Positions 29,748-39,284 of a DNA stretch of 64,000 bases are shown one piece after another. The DNA is taken from contig NZ_JABEQH010000002.1 in NCBI RefSeq assembly GCF_014174305.1, positions 186,001 to 250,000 on the forward strand, in the 5' to 3' direction. The translations under genes and the position numbers were made by a program. The notes under the pieces were generated by a model. That model was not told the DNA's origin and did no database searches. It was given only the letters and a program-made list of their open reading frames with translations. The number at the start of each line of letters is the position of its first letter. Positions within the stretch are counted from its first letter, which is position 1. The stretch comes from Gluconacetobacter johannae. Its GTDB lineage: Bacteria; Pseudomonadota; Alphaproteobacteria; Acetobacterales; Acetobacteraceae.

Positions 29748-30674
29748 ATGACAGACACACGCGATACGCCCTTCGCGGACGGCGCGGCCTATATCGACGG
29801 CGCGTTCATGCCGGTGCGCGACGCGCGCATTCCGATCACCGACTGGGGCTACCGGCGGTCGGATGTCACCTATGACGTGGTCGGCGTCTGGAACGGCAGT
29901 TTCTTCAGGCTGGACGATCACATCGCGCGGTTTCGCCGCTCCATGCAGGCCCTGCGCCTGGACCCCGTCGAGGACGACGCGCGGATCGGGGCCATCCTCA
30001 ACACATGTGTCCGCCTCAGCGGACTGCGGAACGCCTATGTCGCCATGGATTGCCTGCGCGGGCGGCCGCTGCCGGGCCAGCGTTTTCATCCGGCGTCCTG
30101 CCGCAACTACATCGCGGCCTTCGCCATTCCGTGGGTCTGGGTCATTTCGCCCGAGGTCCAGGCGCGCGGCGCGCATCTGATTATTGCGTCCCCCCTGCGA
30201 ATCCCCGACCGGTCGGTGGACCCGACCGTCAAGAATTTCCATTGGGGCGACCTGACGCAGGGATTGTTCGAGGCCGGGGATCGGGGGGCCGATACCTGCG
30301 TGCTGCTGGATGCCGACGGCCATGTCACCGAGGGCGCGGGGTTCAACGTCTTCGCCGTGATCGCCGGGGCGGTGGTGACGCCCGACCGGGGCGCGCTGGA
30401 AGGGATCACGCGCGCGTCGGTCGCCGAACTGTGCGGCGACCTGGGCCTGGAGTACTGCGAACGGCCGGTGACGGCGCAGGAACTGCGCGGCGCGGAGGAA
30501 ATCTTCCTCTCCACCACCGCCGGCGGAATCATGCCGGTATCGCGTATCGACGACATCGTGCTGAGTGACGACCGGCCGGGGCCGGTCTCGATGCGGCTGC
30601 GCGACCTGTTCTGGGCGAAGCGCGCGCAAGGCTGGCACGCGACCCCGGTCGATTACGGCGACGCGGCGCCCTGA
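29748..30674 (+). CDS. Class IV (BCAT/D-AAT/R-transaminase-like) PLP aminotransferase
   Basis: PLP-dependent fold-type IV aminotransferase of 308 residues. The catalytic Lys is in DPTVKNFHWGDL (Lys162) and the cofactor Glu in VTEGAGFNVF (Glu195). The N-terminal stretch SDVTYDVVGVWNGSFFRLDDHIARF closely resembles the (R)-selective amine transaminase/D-amino acid transaminase branch rather than canonical branched-chain aminotransferases. It has no biosynthetic neighbours, so the substrate cannot be assigned. Divergent from hsp20. Confidence 0.85.
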   Translation: MTDTRDTPFADGAAYIDGAFMPVRDARIPITDWGYRRSDVTYDVVGVWNGSFFRLDDHIARFRRSMQALRLDPVEDDARIGAILNTCVRLSGLRNAYVAMDCLRGRPLPGQRFHPASCRNYIAAFAIPWVWVISPEVQARGAHLIIASPLRIPDRSVDPTVKNFHWGDLTQGLFEAGDRGADTCVLLDADGHVTEGAGFNVFAVIAGAVVTPDRGALEGITRASVAELCGDLGLEYCERPVTAQELRGAEEIFLSTTAGGIMPVSRIDDIVLSDDRPGPVSMRLRDLFWAKRAQGWHATPVDYGDAAP

Positions 30675-30777
30675 GGCGGCCGGCCCAGGTGGTCTGGCGG
30701 AAATCGGACAACCGGCTCTGTCCGTCAGGCCGCAATGTCCTAGGATCGCCGGGATTCCCTTTTCCGGAGCCGCTTCC

Positions 30778-31377
30778 GTGTCCGACTGCCTGCCGCGCCG
30801 CCTGTCCCCCGTCACCCTGACCGGGACACATGTCCAGCTTGTTCCGCTGTCGCCCGCCCATCATGACGGGCTGGTCGAGGCCACACGGGACGGGTCGCTG
30901 TGGGAGCTGTGGTTCACGAGCGTGCCCGACCCCGACGGCATGGCGGCGGAAATCGCCCGGCGTCTGCGCCTGGCGGACGTGGGCACGATGCTGCCCTTCA
31001 CCGTCGTCAGCCTGCCCGACCGGCGCATCGTCGGCATGACCACCTTCATGAATATCGACATCGCGGGGCCGCGCGTGGAAATCGGCTCCACCTGGTACGC
31101 TCGCGCGGTGCAGCGCACGGCCCTGAATACCGAGGCCAAGCTGCTGCTGCTGGGCCATGCGTTCGACCATCTGGACTGCCTGGCCGTCGAACTGCGGACC
31201 CATGTCCTGAACCAGCGCAGCCGCCGCGCCATCGAACGCATCGGCGCCCGGCTGGACGGCATTCTGCGCCGTCATACACGGGCCCAGGACGGCACGGTGC
31301 GCGATACCTGCGTGTACAGCATCACCGCGCCGGACTGGCCGGCGGTGCGTTCGCACCTGCGGTCGCTGCTGGCCTGA
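30778..31377 (+). CDS. GNAT-family N-acetyltransferase (RimJ/RimL-like)
   Basis: Acetyl-CoA-dependent acetyltransferase of 199 residues. LTGTHVQLVPLSPAHHDGLVEA and the C-terminal ELRTHVLNQRSRRAIERIGARLDG match the RimJ/RimL-type GNAT group, the latter holding the usual NxxSRxAxE-like helix. A GTG start at 30778 follows CCGGAG; an ATG start is not available in frame near the conserved N-terminus. Acceptor substrate unknown. It follows the transaminase by about 100 bp on the same strand. Confidence 0.85.
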   Translation: MSDCLPRRLSPVTLTGTHVQLVPLSPAHHDGLVEATRDGSLWELWFTSVPDPDGMAAEIARRLRLADVGTMLPFTVVSLPDRRIVGMTTFMNIDIAGPRVEIGSTWYARAVQRTALNTEAKLLLLGHAFDHLDCLAVELRTHVLNQRSRRAIERIGARLDGILRRHTRAQDGTVRDTCVYSITAPDWPAVRSHLRSLLA

Positions 31378-31402
31378 GGCCCCGGACCCAGATCATAAAA
31401 CG

Positions 31403-31454
31403 ACTGGGTTTCCAAAGGGCGATGCCCTTTGGCGGGTTTCAGGGCAGCGCCCTG
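31403..31454. repeat. Composite hairpin repeat, copy between convergent genes
   Basis: Two hairpins, CCAAAGGGC-GAT-GCCCTTTGG (31412-31432) and CAGGGC-AGC-GCCCTG (31440-31454), joined by CGGGTTT and preceded by ACTGGGTTT. This is the inverted form of the left half of the copies at 14.85 and 16.5 kb. It lies between the ends of a plus-strand and a minus-strand gene and probably terminates both. Confidence 0.75.
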
Positions 31455-31471
31455 AGGCTGGCGCATATCCC

Positions 31472-33565
31472 CTAGCGGCCCTGCCGCTGTCGGGCCTCCC
31501 AGACGGCGCGGATGTGGGCGGGGTCGATCTTCCGGGCGCCGCCTTGCCCCGTAGGGGCGGCACGCGGGCCGGCCGGCCGGCGTCCGCCGCGCGGGTGGCT
31601 GAGCGCACCGGGCGCGATGCCGGCGGCGGGATTTTCGTTGGCCGCGCGGACGGCGCGGGCGCAGATGGACGTGTCGCCGACCCCGAACTGGATCGTCGGC
31701 AGCAGCGCCAGCGGCGGCAGGATAAAGCCCAGCCCGGCGGCGGCCGCCGCGCGGCCGACGATCTCGGCCCCCGGCAGGACCGACGGGTTTTTCAGCGGGC
31801 CGGTGATATGGAACGGCCCCGGCAGGGAGGCGACCGAGAAATGGACCGAGCGTGTGGTCAGCGCATAGTCGATGGTGTTGCGGCGCAGGTCGATGGTGCC
31901 ACGACCCAGCGTGCGGCCCTCGCCGGTTTCCAGCAGCAGCGTCCTGGTCGATACCACGCCGTCGCGCAGCGGCAGGTCGGCGATGAAGCACTGCACGTCC
32001 GTCCGCTTGGGGAAGCCCAGCGCGGACAGGACCGCGTTGCCGACCTGCAGGCCCAGCACGTCGGGCACCAGGGCGGAGATGTCGCCGCCCTGGTCCAGCA
32101 CCAGCGTCAGCCCGCCATTGCCGCGCGCCAGCAGGCTGGCCACCGAATTGCCCGTGGCCTCGAGGGTCGCATGACCGCCGATGATGCCCTTCGCGCCCGA
32201 CCCCGTGGCGGCCTGCATGATGCGTGAAAGGTCGATATGCGCGAAATCCATGCGCATCCGGGTGGCGAAGCCGGCGTCGGTCGGGGTCAGGGTGATGACG
32301 CTGGCCAATGTGCCGGCGCCGACGGCGAAATTCAGCCGGCGGACGTCGATCGCGCCGTCCTGGATGATGATGTCGGCGTCGATATTGTCCAGCGGCGTGC
32401 GGCGGTTTTCGATATGGTCGCCGCGATAGAGCAGATGCGCGTTGATTGCGCGCAGCTTGGGGATGTTGATCGGCGTGTCGGGCAGCACGTTCGGGTCGGC
32501 CTCGGCGGCTTTCTTCTCCGCCGCCGTGGGCGTCCTGTCGGGGTTGGCCCCGATGAACCCGCCCAGATCCACCAGATCGACGCGCCGGGAATGCAGGGTG
32601 GCCTGCACGAAGGGCACGGCGGGCCGGGGATCGACGGTGAGGGCGCCGTCCAGGTCGCTCGACCCCATTTTTCCGCGCAGGTTGCCGAAGCGGATGGTCT
32701 TGCGGTCGTAATCGAGGGTGCCGGTGACCGAATAATCGGGCGTCCGGGGGATGGGGATGCCGGTCAGCGGGTAGAGCAGGGACATGTCGGGGCCGGAAAA
32801 ATGAAGGGAGAGCTGCGCGCCTTCGAATTTCAGCGGATTGACGATGCTGCCCTTCAGCGTGGCCAGGGTCGGTCCGTTATGCACGGTGAGGTCGACGGGG
32901 TAGGGATGCGCGGTATCGAGCAGCGTGAGCAGCGCGCCGCCGACGAAATGTCCGTCGATCGGCTGCGCGGCATAGCGGCCGCGCGCGTCGGCGACGATCT
33001 GGCCCCGTTCGCCATCGTGCGGCGGCGTGGTGTGCACCGCCAGCATCATGTCCGCGCGCAGCCGGGCATCGGCGACCCGCGCCTGGCCGTCGGTGATGCG
33101 TAATTCCCCGATATCGGGAAGGGCGGGCGCCCCGCCGGGGCCTTTCGATGCGCCGAATGCGACGTTGGTGCTGCCGTCGGCGCGGCGGACGACGTCCAGC
33201 CTGGGGGCGTCGAACGCGACCAGGGGCAGCGTGACCGCGCGATGGCGGATATAGCGCCAGACGTCGAACGAAACGCTGGCATGGCGCGCGGTGGCGAAGG
33301 GCTGCTTCTCGTCCTCGAACCCCGTGGGCTGGGCAATGGTCAGGTCGTCGACCGTGGCCGTGACGACGCGCCCCAGCCGGACATGCAGATGGGAAATCGT
33401 GGTCGGGCGGCCCAGCGCGGCGCTGGCGCGGGAATTGACCATCGGCACGAACCAGTCCCACGACCACAGCAGCACGACCAGGACGCCGATCAGGAGCAGC
33501 GCGCCGAGGCCGATGCCAAGGATCCTGCCTGTGCGAAATCGGGAGGAGGGGTGGACATCGGCCAT
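31472..33565 (-). CDS. AsmA-family envelope protein
   Basis: Large membrane-anchored periplasmic protein of 697 residues. It has one N-terminal transmembrane helix (ILGIGLGALLLIGVLVVLLW, about residues 13-35) and then the AsmA pattern: GRPTTISHLHVRLGRVVTATVDDLTI, LVAFDAPRLDVVRRADGSTNVAF, and a C-terminal ALTTRSVHFSVASLPGPFHITGPLKNPSV. AsmA-like proteins are thought to bridge or shield lipids between membranes. The ATG at 33565 has GGAAGG upstream and is preferred to one at 33583. The C-terminus is basic and Pro/Gly-rich beyond the conserved domain. Confidence 0.88.
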   Translation of the reverse strand: MADVHPSSRFRTGRILGIGLGALLLIGVLVVLLWSWDWFVPMVNSRASAALGRPTTISHLHVRLGRVVTATVDDLTIAQPTGFEDEKQPFATARHASVSFDVWRYIRHRAVTLPLVAFDAPRLDVVRRADGSTNVAFGASKGPGGAPALPDIGELRITDGQARVADARLRADMMLAVHTTPPHDGERGQIVADARGRYAAQPIDGHFVGGALLTLLDTAHPYPVDLTVHNGPTLATLKGSIVNPLKFEGAQLSLHFSGPDMSLLYPLTGIPIPRTPDYSVTGTLDYDRKTIRFGNLRGKMGSSDLDGALTVDPRPAVPFVQATLHSRRVDLVDLGGFIGANPDRTPTAAEKKAAEADPNVLPDTPINIPKLRAINAHLLYRGDHIENRRTPLDNIDADIIIQDGAIDVRRLNFAVGAGTLASVITLTPTDAGFATRMRMDFAHIDLSRIMQAATGSGAKGIIGGHATLEATGNSVASLLARGNGGLTLVLDQGGDISALVPDVLGLQVGNAVLSALGFPKRTDVQCFIADLPLRDGVVSTRTLLLETGEGRTLGRGTIDLRRNTIDYALTTRSVHFSVASLPGPFHITGPLKNPSVLPGAEIVGRAAAAAGLGFILPPLALLPTIQFGVGDTSICARAVRAANENPAAGIAPGALSHPRGGRRPAGPRAAPTGQGGARKIDPAHIRAVWEARQRQGR

Positions 33566-33970
33566 GGCGGGACCGCCTTCCATCTGCGTCGGGGCCCGTC
33601 ATGCGTCGCGTGCCGCCTGTCTCGCGGGACGGAAGGATGGCGGGCCGGGCCGTAGGGCGGCCGGTGTTGCATGTGCGTCCCATGTCTAACGCATTGGGAT
33701 CGCAACGGGTTGCGTCTCGCGGCGCGGGCCCGGCCATCCGATGACAGCAAAGACACAGGTGCGCCGGAGGGCGGAAACGCCGCATTGTGATCGCGATCCC
33801 CGATGCGGGGCAGGGGATATCGGTGCTAAGCTTTGCCGGCGAGGCATGATAGCGCGTAACGCGATGTCCGCCCGAGGCGTGGATTGTTCATGCGAACCGC
33901 ACGCCAGCCAGCGTCCGGCCCACTTTATAAAACAGCCTCTTGCTTCGCGCGCTCATGATGGAGGCAGGAC
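33566..33970. other. 405-bp divergent intergenic region
   Basis: Lies between the starts of the AsmA gene (minus) and the GH63-like gene (plus). No supportable coding sequence. It marks the point where GC-saturated third positions give way to softer composition. A TTATAAAA stretch near 33923 could be part of a promoter for the glycosidase, and GGAGGCAGGAC precedes its ATG. Confidence 0.5.
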
Positions 33971-36709
33971 ATGGTTTCCGCTACCGGGAGTCTGTTGGAA
34001 CAACAGCGACTGAACGATGCGCGCGCGTTCAAAATCCCCTGGAAAAAATGGGGCCCTTATCTGAGTGAAAGGCAATGGGGCACGGTCCGCGAGGACTACA
34101 GCGAGAACGGCGATGCCTGGGGGTACTTCACGCACGATCAGGCGCGATCCCGTGCTTACAAGTGGGGCGAAGACGGGATCGGCGGGATTTGCGACGACAG
34201 GCAGCATCTGTGTTTTGCGTTGGCCCTGTGGAACGAGCATGACCCGATCCTGAAGGAGCGCATGTTCGGGCTTACCAACAGTGAAGCGAATCATGGCGAG
34301 GATGTTAAGGAATATTACTTTTACCTCGACAGCACGCCGACGCATTCATACATGAATTATCTTTATAAGTACCCGCAAGGCGAATATCCATACCGCGACA
34401 TTGTCGAGACGAACAGAAGACGCTCCCGGGAGGAGCCGGAATACGAGCTTCTCGATACCGGAGTTTTCGACAATGACCGGTACTTCGACGTGTTCGTGGA
34501 ATACGCCAAGGAAGGCCCGGAGGACGTGCTGATCCGGATCACCGTGCATAATCGCGGGCCGGAGGTCGCCCGGTTGCGGGTGTTGCCGACCCTGTGGTTT
34601 CGCAACACCTGGGCGTGGGATAACGATCGTTGCAAGCCATCCCTGCAGGGAATGACGCCGGGCGCCATTCGCGCCACCCATCCCGAACTGGGCGAATACT
34701 GGCTCGACTGCGATGGCGCGCCGGAGTTGCTGTTTACCGAAAATGAAAGCAATACACAGCGTCTGTGGGGTCAGGAAAACAGCACGGCCCATGTCAAGGA
34801 TGCATTCCACGCCTACGTCATTGCGGGTCAGGTTGATGCGATCAACCCGGCGCGGACGGGGACCAAGGCCGCCGCCCACTATGTCCTTGAACTGCCCGGC
34901 GGTGGACAGGAAACGATACGGCTGCGCCTGGCCGCCCCGAGGGCAAGGAATCCCTTCGGCGATTTCGAGAAAATCTTCACCAGCCGCATCGCCGACGCCG
35001 ACGCGTTTTACGAGCGCATTGCCCCCAAGGCGCTGACCGTGGATCAGCGCCGGGTGCATCGCCAGGCGCTTGCGGGAATGCTGTGGAGCAAACAGTATTA
35101 TTACTTCGACGTGGACCGCTGGCTGCGTGAACACAAGGGCCATCCGATGACCGACTCCCCTCGGCCCGGCGTCAGGAACGCCGAATGGTTCCATATGCTG
35201 AACGCCGACGTGATCTCCATGCCGGACAAATGGGAGTACCCGTGGTACGCGGCCTGGGATCTGGCATTCCACACGATTTCCCTGGCGATGGTGGATTTCG
35301 ATTTCGCCAAGGACCAGCTGATGCTGATGTTGCGTGGCCTGTATTTCCACCCCGGCGGCCAGATTCCGGCCTACGAGTGGAATTTCAGCGACGTGAATCC
35401 GCCGGTACATGCCTTTGCCACGCTCTGGCTCTACAAATATGAGAAGCAGTTGGGGCGTGCCGATCTGCGATTCCTGGAGCGCTCGTTCCAGGGGTTGATG
35501 CTGAACTTCAACTGGTGGGTCAATCGCAAGGATCCGGCAGGACGCAGCATTTTCGCAGGGGGGTTTCTGGGGCTCGACAATATCGGTGTCTTCGACCGAA
35601 GCGCGCCGCTGCCGACCGGCGGTTCGCTGGATCAGGCGGACGGGACGGCATGGATGGCGTTCTACTGCCAGAACATGCTGGAGATTGCCCTCATCCTGAG
35701 CGAGACCGATCCGGTCTACGAGGAAACCGCCTTCAAGTTCCTTCAGAATTTCATGTGGATTTCATATGCGATGGATCGCATAGGGGAGCATCATGACGAA
35801 ATGTGGGATGAGGAGGATGGCTTTTTCTACGATCTGCTGCGGCTTCCCGATGGCCAGGCCATACGGTTGAAGGTCAGGTCGCTGGTGGGGCTTCTGCCCC
35901 TGTGCGCGTCCACGGTGTTCGAAGCGGATTCTGTGGCGCGATATCCGGCACTGATGGAATTGATCGCGCTGTTCAGAAAGCGCCATCCTGAGCTGGTTGC
36001 CCAGGTGGCCCCGACCGATGCGGGCTTCAGCGGCTACAAGGGACGAAAGCTGCTATCGATCCTCAACAGGAAAAAACTGGAGCGTGTGCTGGGGTACCTG
36101 CTGGACGAAAACGAGTTTCTGGGGCCGTGCGGCATTCGTTCGCTGTCCCGCCATTATCAGGAGCATCCGTTTGTCTTTCAGACCGGCGGGCAGGAATACA
36201 AGGTGCAGTATCTGCCCGCCGAATCCAACACAGCTATGTTCGGCGGCAACTCCAACTGGCGCGGTCCGGTGTGGATGCCGATCAATACGCTGATTGTCCG
36301 TGCGCTGGTCAATCTCTATGGATTTTACGGCGATGAGTTGAAAGTCCAATGTCCGACGGGTTCAGGCCAGTACATGACATTGTTCGAGGTCGCTCAGGAG
36401 ATCGTCCGCCGGCTTACGAGCATCTTCCTGCGCGACGCCACTGGACAACGGGCGGTATATGGCAGCATGGCCAAGTTTCAGAACGATCCACATTGGCGCG
36501 ACCTGATCCTGTTTTACGAGTATTTCCATGGCGACAATGGCGCGGGCCTGGGGGCCAGTCACCAGACGGGATGGAGCGGCCTCGTCGCCCCGCTGATGGA
36601 TCTGTTTGGTCGCGTCGACGCCAAAGCCCTGTTGGAGAGCGGACGTGACAACCTGCTCGCCAGGGCCATCAATGAGCAGGTCGGCGGTGACAGGACGGAA
36701 ACGCGTTAG
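33971..36709 (+). CDS. GH63/MGH1-like glycoside hydrolase (glucosidase)
   Basis: Large cytoplasmic alpha-glycosidase of 912 residues. The N-terminus LNDARAFKIPWKKWGPYLSERQWGTVREDYS and the following ALALWNEHDPILKERMFGLTN are typical of the bacterial GH63-like glucosidase/mannosylglycerate hydrolase group. The C-terminal (alpha/alpha)6 part has WYAAWDLAFHTI, GGFLGLDNIGVFDRS and NSNWRGPVWMPIN, where catalytic acids are expected (Asp in the GLDN loop and Glu nearby). No signal peptide. The start has GGAGGCAGGAC before it. Codon use is less GC-extreme than in the genes to the left, which hints at a different history. Confidence 0.88.
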   Translation: MVSATGSLLEQQRLNDARAFKIPWKKWGPYLSERQWGTVREDYSENGDAWGYFTHDQARSRAYKWGEDGIGGICDDRQHLCFALALWNEHDPILKERMFGLTNSEANHGEDVKEYYFYLDSTPTHSYMNYLYKYPQGEYPYRDIVETNRRRSREEPEYELLDTGVFDNDRYFDVFVEYAKEGPEDVLIRITVHNRGPEVARLRVLPTLWFRNTWAWDNDRCKPSLQGMTPGAIRATHPELGEYWLDCDGAPELLFTENESNTQRLWGQENSTAHVKDAFHAYVIAGQVDAINPARTGTKAAAHYVLELPGGGQETIRLRLAAPRARNPFGDFEKIFTSRIADADAFYERIAPKALTVDQRRVHRQALAGMLWSKQYYYFDVDRWLREHKGHPMTDSPRPGVRNAEWFHMLNADVISMPDKWEYPWYAAWDLAFHTISLAMVDFDFAKDQLMLMLRGLYFHPGGQIPAYEWNFSDVNPPVHAFATLWLYKYEKQLGRADLRFLERSFQGLMLNFNWWVNRKDPAGRSIFAGGFLGLDNIGVFDRSAPLPTGGSLDQADGTAWMAFYCQNMLEIALILSETDPVYEETAFKFLQNFMWISYAMDRIGEHHDEMWDEEDGFFYDLLRLPDGQAIRLKVRSLVGLLPLCASTVFEADSVARYPALMELIALFRKRHPELVAQVAPTDAGFSGYKGRKLLSILNRKKLERVLGYLLDENEFLGPCGIRSLSRHYQEHPFVFQTGGQEYKVQYLPAESNTAMFGGNSNWRGPVWMPINTLIVRALVNLYGFYGDELKVQCPTGSGQYMTLFEVAQEIVRRLTSIFLRDATGQRAVYGSMAKFQNDPHWRDLILFYEYFHGDNGAGLGASHQTGWSGLVAPLMDLFGRVDAKALLESGRDNLLARAINEQVGGDRTETR

Positions 36710-36837
36710 CAGCCTGTTTGAAAATGTGGGCTGGCGGCGACCCGACGCGCCCTTGTCAGGGCGCTCGCGGTACCGGGCCAGATCATGGATGCCGCCATTT
36801 GCGGTATGGTCCGATAGATGAAACTTATGGAGAAATA

Positions 36838-37308
36838 TTACTTCATGGATATCACCAGGGCGTCGCCGCCCATGCTGAGCATGAGGCCCGCGCGCTTGGC
36901 ACGCAGGTGCATGATGACGCCAGCCTCGTTCTGTAACCACATTTCGCCGGAACTTGCCGTTCCAACGGCGAAGCCGTAACGCGCACGGCCGTAAGTTCCT
37001 GGAAATTTCCGAATATCGTGAAGGTTGAAAACCTCTCCGGTGGCGTCGACAGACGAAACCCCGAATCCGCCAATGCCAAGGCCACCGAATTTGAGAGGAT
37101 AGGTTTTCCCCCGGAAGGTAATGGTGCCATTTCCACCGCCACCACTGCCGACGAACGCGACCTGAAACTCCCGCAACTTGACGTAAGCATCCGGGATGCG
37201 CCCGGATTGGCCGGTATGTTTTTCCTTCGGATCGTCCGCGCACCCCCCAAGCGAAACTGCCGTGGTGGTGAGGAGTGCTACGATTACGAACCATTTTCTG
37301 ACGCGCAT
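36838..37308 (-). CDS. Putative lipoprotein, unknown function
   Basis: Unrecognised exported protein of 156 residues. The N-terminus MRVRKWFVIVALLTTTAVSLGGC is a lipoprotein signal with lipid Cys about 23. The mature part carries a Gly-rich turn (VGSGGGGNGTITFRGKTYPLKFGGLGIGGFG), then SVDATGEVFNLHDIRKFPGTYGRARYGFAVG and a C-terminal beta-like segment ending GDALVISMK. The pattern suggests a small beta-barrel or beta-sandwich. A GTG two codons upstream is an alternative start. It stands alone between the glycosidase and a membrane protein. Confidence 0.7.
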   Translation of the reverse strand: MRVRKWFVIVALLTTTAVSLGGCADDPKEKHTGQSGRIPDAYVKLREFQVAFVGSGGGGNGTITFRGKTYPLKFGGLGIGGFGVSSVDATGEVFNLHDIRKFPGTYGRARYGFAVGTASSGEMWLQNEAGVIMHLRAKRAGLMLSMGGDALVISMK

Positions 37309-37448
37309 TGACACAACACGATCCTTACAGCGTTCATGTCCCTGGTCGAACTGGACACGCTTGACGCTACCCGGTCAAAACGCTGCGGGTAAACGCGTTC
37401 AGGTCTTCGATGGTTGAAGTGTTCACACACATATGACCCGCACCGCGA

Positions 37449-38144
37449 TCATAGTCTTCTGGTGTCGGGAGAGAACTGTCCGTGAGCCGCCGCCGCCGAG
37501 AGACCGCGGATCAGGGTATTCATCTCGCTGTGTACGGCCGTCTTCGGATCGAGCAGTTCATCGGCCGTGTGTGTGTCGATCAATCGTCCGAGCTTTGCCA
37601 GGGTTTTGAACCGCATTCGGTGCGCCTCCTTCAATCCGGTTGATCGTCTGGCGAACAGAATTCTGAACAGTTCTCCGTCACCGAACAGCGCGGAAAGTTC
37701 GGAAATATACGTGTAGATCAGAAACAGAACCGCGATCCAGATCTGGATCGCGAAAAAGCGGTTCCATGTAAAATGGGTCGCGACATACGCCAGAAGTCCG
37801 TCTGGCCGACCACCATGGAGCAGAAATTCGATCAACTTCTCCAGGAAGCGCGCTATGGCGACGACCGTGAAGTAGATTCCGCTTTTAAAAAGCACCGACT
37901 GAATCAAAGGCGCAGAGTTGAGATGATGGAAAAATGGCAAGGCGTTCGCCACCAACACCGCCTTCCCGACGACCAGGGCTGCTGTCGTCGCGATCACATA
38001 GCTGGATAGATGGATCTGATAGTCGCCCAGAAGTAGATTGGTTGTGAATAATATTAAATTGAATCCTATTCCAAAAAATATCGTGGGAGGCAGGATTTTC
38101 TTGAACTCTCTGAATATGAACGAAAATACCGCGGACATGGTCAT
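37449..38144 (-). CDS. Four-helix integral membrane protein, unknown function
   Basis: Hypothetical protein of 231 residues. Four hydrophobic stretches are visible: ILPPTIFFGIGFNLILFTTNLL, YVIATTAALVVGKAVLVANAL, VLFKSGIYFTVVAIARFLEKLIEFLLHG and FAIQIWIAVLFLIYTYISELS. A cytosolic tail of about 80 residues follows (LFRILFARRSTGLKEAHRMRFKTL). I do not recognise the family. An in-frame Met two residues in is an alternative start. Base composition is less GC-rich than neighbours on the left. Confidence 0.72.
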   Translation of the reverse strand: MTMSAVFSFIFREFKKILPPTIFFGIGFNLILFTTNLLLGDYQIHLSSYVIATTAALVVGKAVLVANALPFFHHLNSAPLIQSVLFKSGIYFTVVAIARFLEKLIEFLLHGGRPDGLLAYVATHFTWNRFFAIQIWIAVLFLIYTYISELSALFGDGELFRILFARRSTGLKEAHRMRFKTLAKLGRLIDTHTADELLDPKTAVHSEMNTLIRGLSAAAAHGQFSPDTRRL

Positions 38145-38414
38145 GGAATGTCGTCCTTGATACGAGATGTCATACTATCTGCTTCAGGTGAGATGAAAAG
38201 AAAAGGGGCGGTGCGTCGTCAAGTCGCGTGTGGACCCGTCATGACAAATATGTGCTTCATCTGAATTTGTAAGTGGTGGTGATTTTTCCATCGGTATCTT
38301 TTGTGAGAACATCCATGAATCATTTGAAATATCCAGCCCCGACAAGGTAAGATGTTCTGATCTTGTTCTGACTAGGCCGCGCTGCCACAAGGCCCCTGTA
38401 ACTGGAGAGATCGG

Positions 38415-39224
38415 ATGATCCTGCTGTTTTTTCGGCACCTGTTCGCACAGGGGTTCGTTGTGGCAGGTATTTTTCTATTCCTGTCGTTCACGCTTGCTGC
38501 GGAAATCGGCTACCGTCTCGGGCGTTACGTCACTGCGTCGAAGTCGGAGAATAGCGCGGATATCACGATAAGTTCTACACTGACGTCCGGAATGGTCGGT
38601 TTGCTTGCATTCACCCTGGGCTTGTCCATCAATTTTGCACAGAACCGTTTCGAGGCGCGTCGCGACCTGGTGCTGGCGGAGGCAAATGCCATCGGGACGG
38701 CATGGCTGCGGACGCAGTTGTTCGATGATGCGGCAGCACGCACGCTTGCTGACAGAATCGAAGAGTATGCCCACGTCAGGCTGGCCTTCACGACCGCCGA
38801 TTCGGATGCTGACATCCCGGGTCTGATCGCGCAGACGAATGCACTGCAGGCGGATATATGGCAATCGGCGCGAGCGATTGCAGACCACGCGCCAAACCCG
38901 GCTACGCCGGCATTGATCGCGGCACTGAATGGCATGTTCGACGTTTCGGTTTCTCAGCAGTTTGCGTATGAGAGCCGGGTGCCGCCGGATATCCTTCTGA
39001 TGCTCTATGTCGGGTCGATCGTGACGATGGGCGCCCTGGGTTACGAGCAGGGTCTTGCCGGCAATCGTCAGGTCGTACTGACCACGCTTTTATTGATGAT
39101 GTGGTCAAGTGGCATGCTCCTGATCGCGGACTTGAATCAGCCGCGTCTGGGAAGCATCCGGGCAGATGCCGCGCCGCTCATATGGACCATCCGGGGATTC
39201 GGCGCCAAGCCGCAGGTGCGTTGA
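38415..39224 (+). CDS. DUF4239 (bestrophin-like) membrane protein
   Basis: Integral membrane protein of 269 residues. It has two N-terminal hydrophobic segments (about 10-30 and 56-76), a soluble middle, and two C-terminal segments. The run FEARRDLVLAEANAIGTAWLRTQLF is the conserved core of the DUF4239/bestrophin-like family, proposed but not shown to be anion channels. The start is the ATG at 38415 after GGAGAGATCGG. Divergent from the four-helix membrane protein across about 270 bp of AT-richer sequence. Confidence 0.82.
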   Translation: MILLFFRHLFAQGFVVAGIFLFLSFTLAAEIGYRLGRYVTASKSENSADITISSTLTSGMVGLLAFTLGLSINFAQNRFEARRDLVLAEANAIGTAWLRTQLFDDAAARTLADRIEEYAHVRLAFTTADSDADIPGLIAQTNALQADIWQSARAIADHAPNPATPALIAALNGMFDVSVSQQFAYESRVPPDILLMLYVGSIVTMGALGYEQGLAGNRQVVLTTLLLMMWSSGMLLIADLNQPRLGSIRADAAPLIWTIRGFGAKPQVR

Positions 39225-39284
39225 TCGGATAACGCTCGGCGGGAAGATGGTTTCAGCTTATGGTGGTCTTGTGAAGATGATTCA

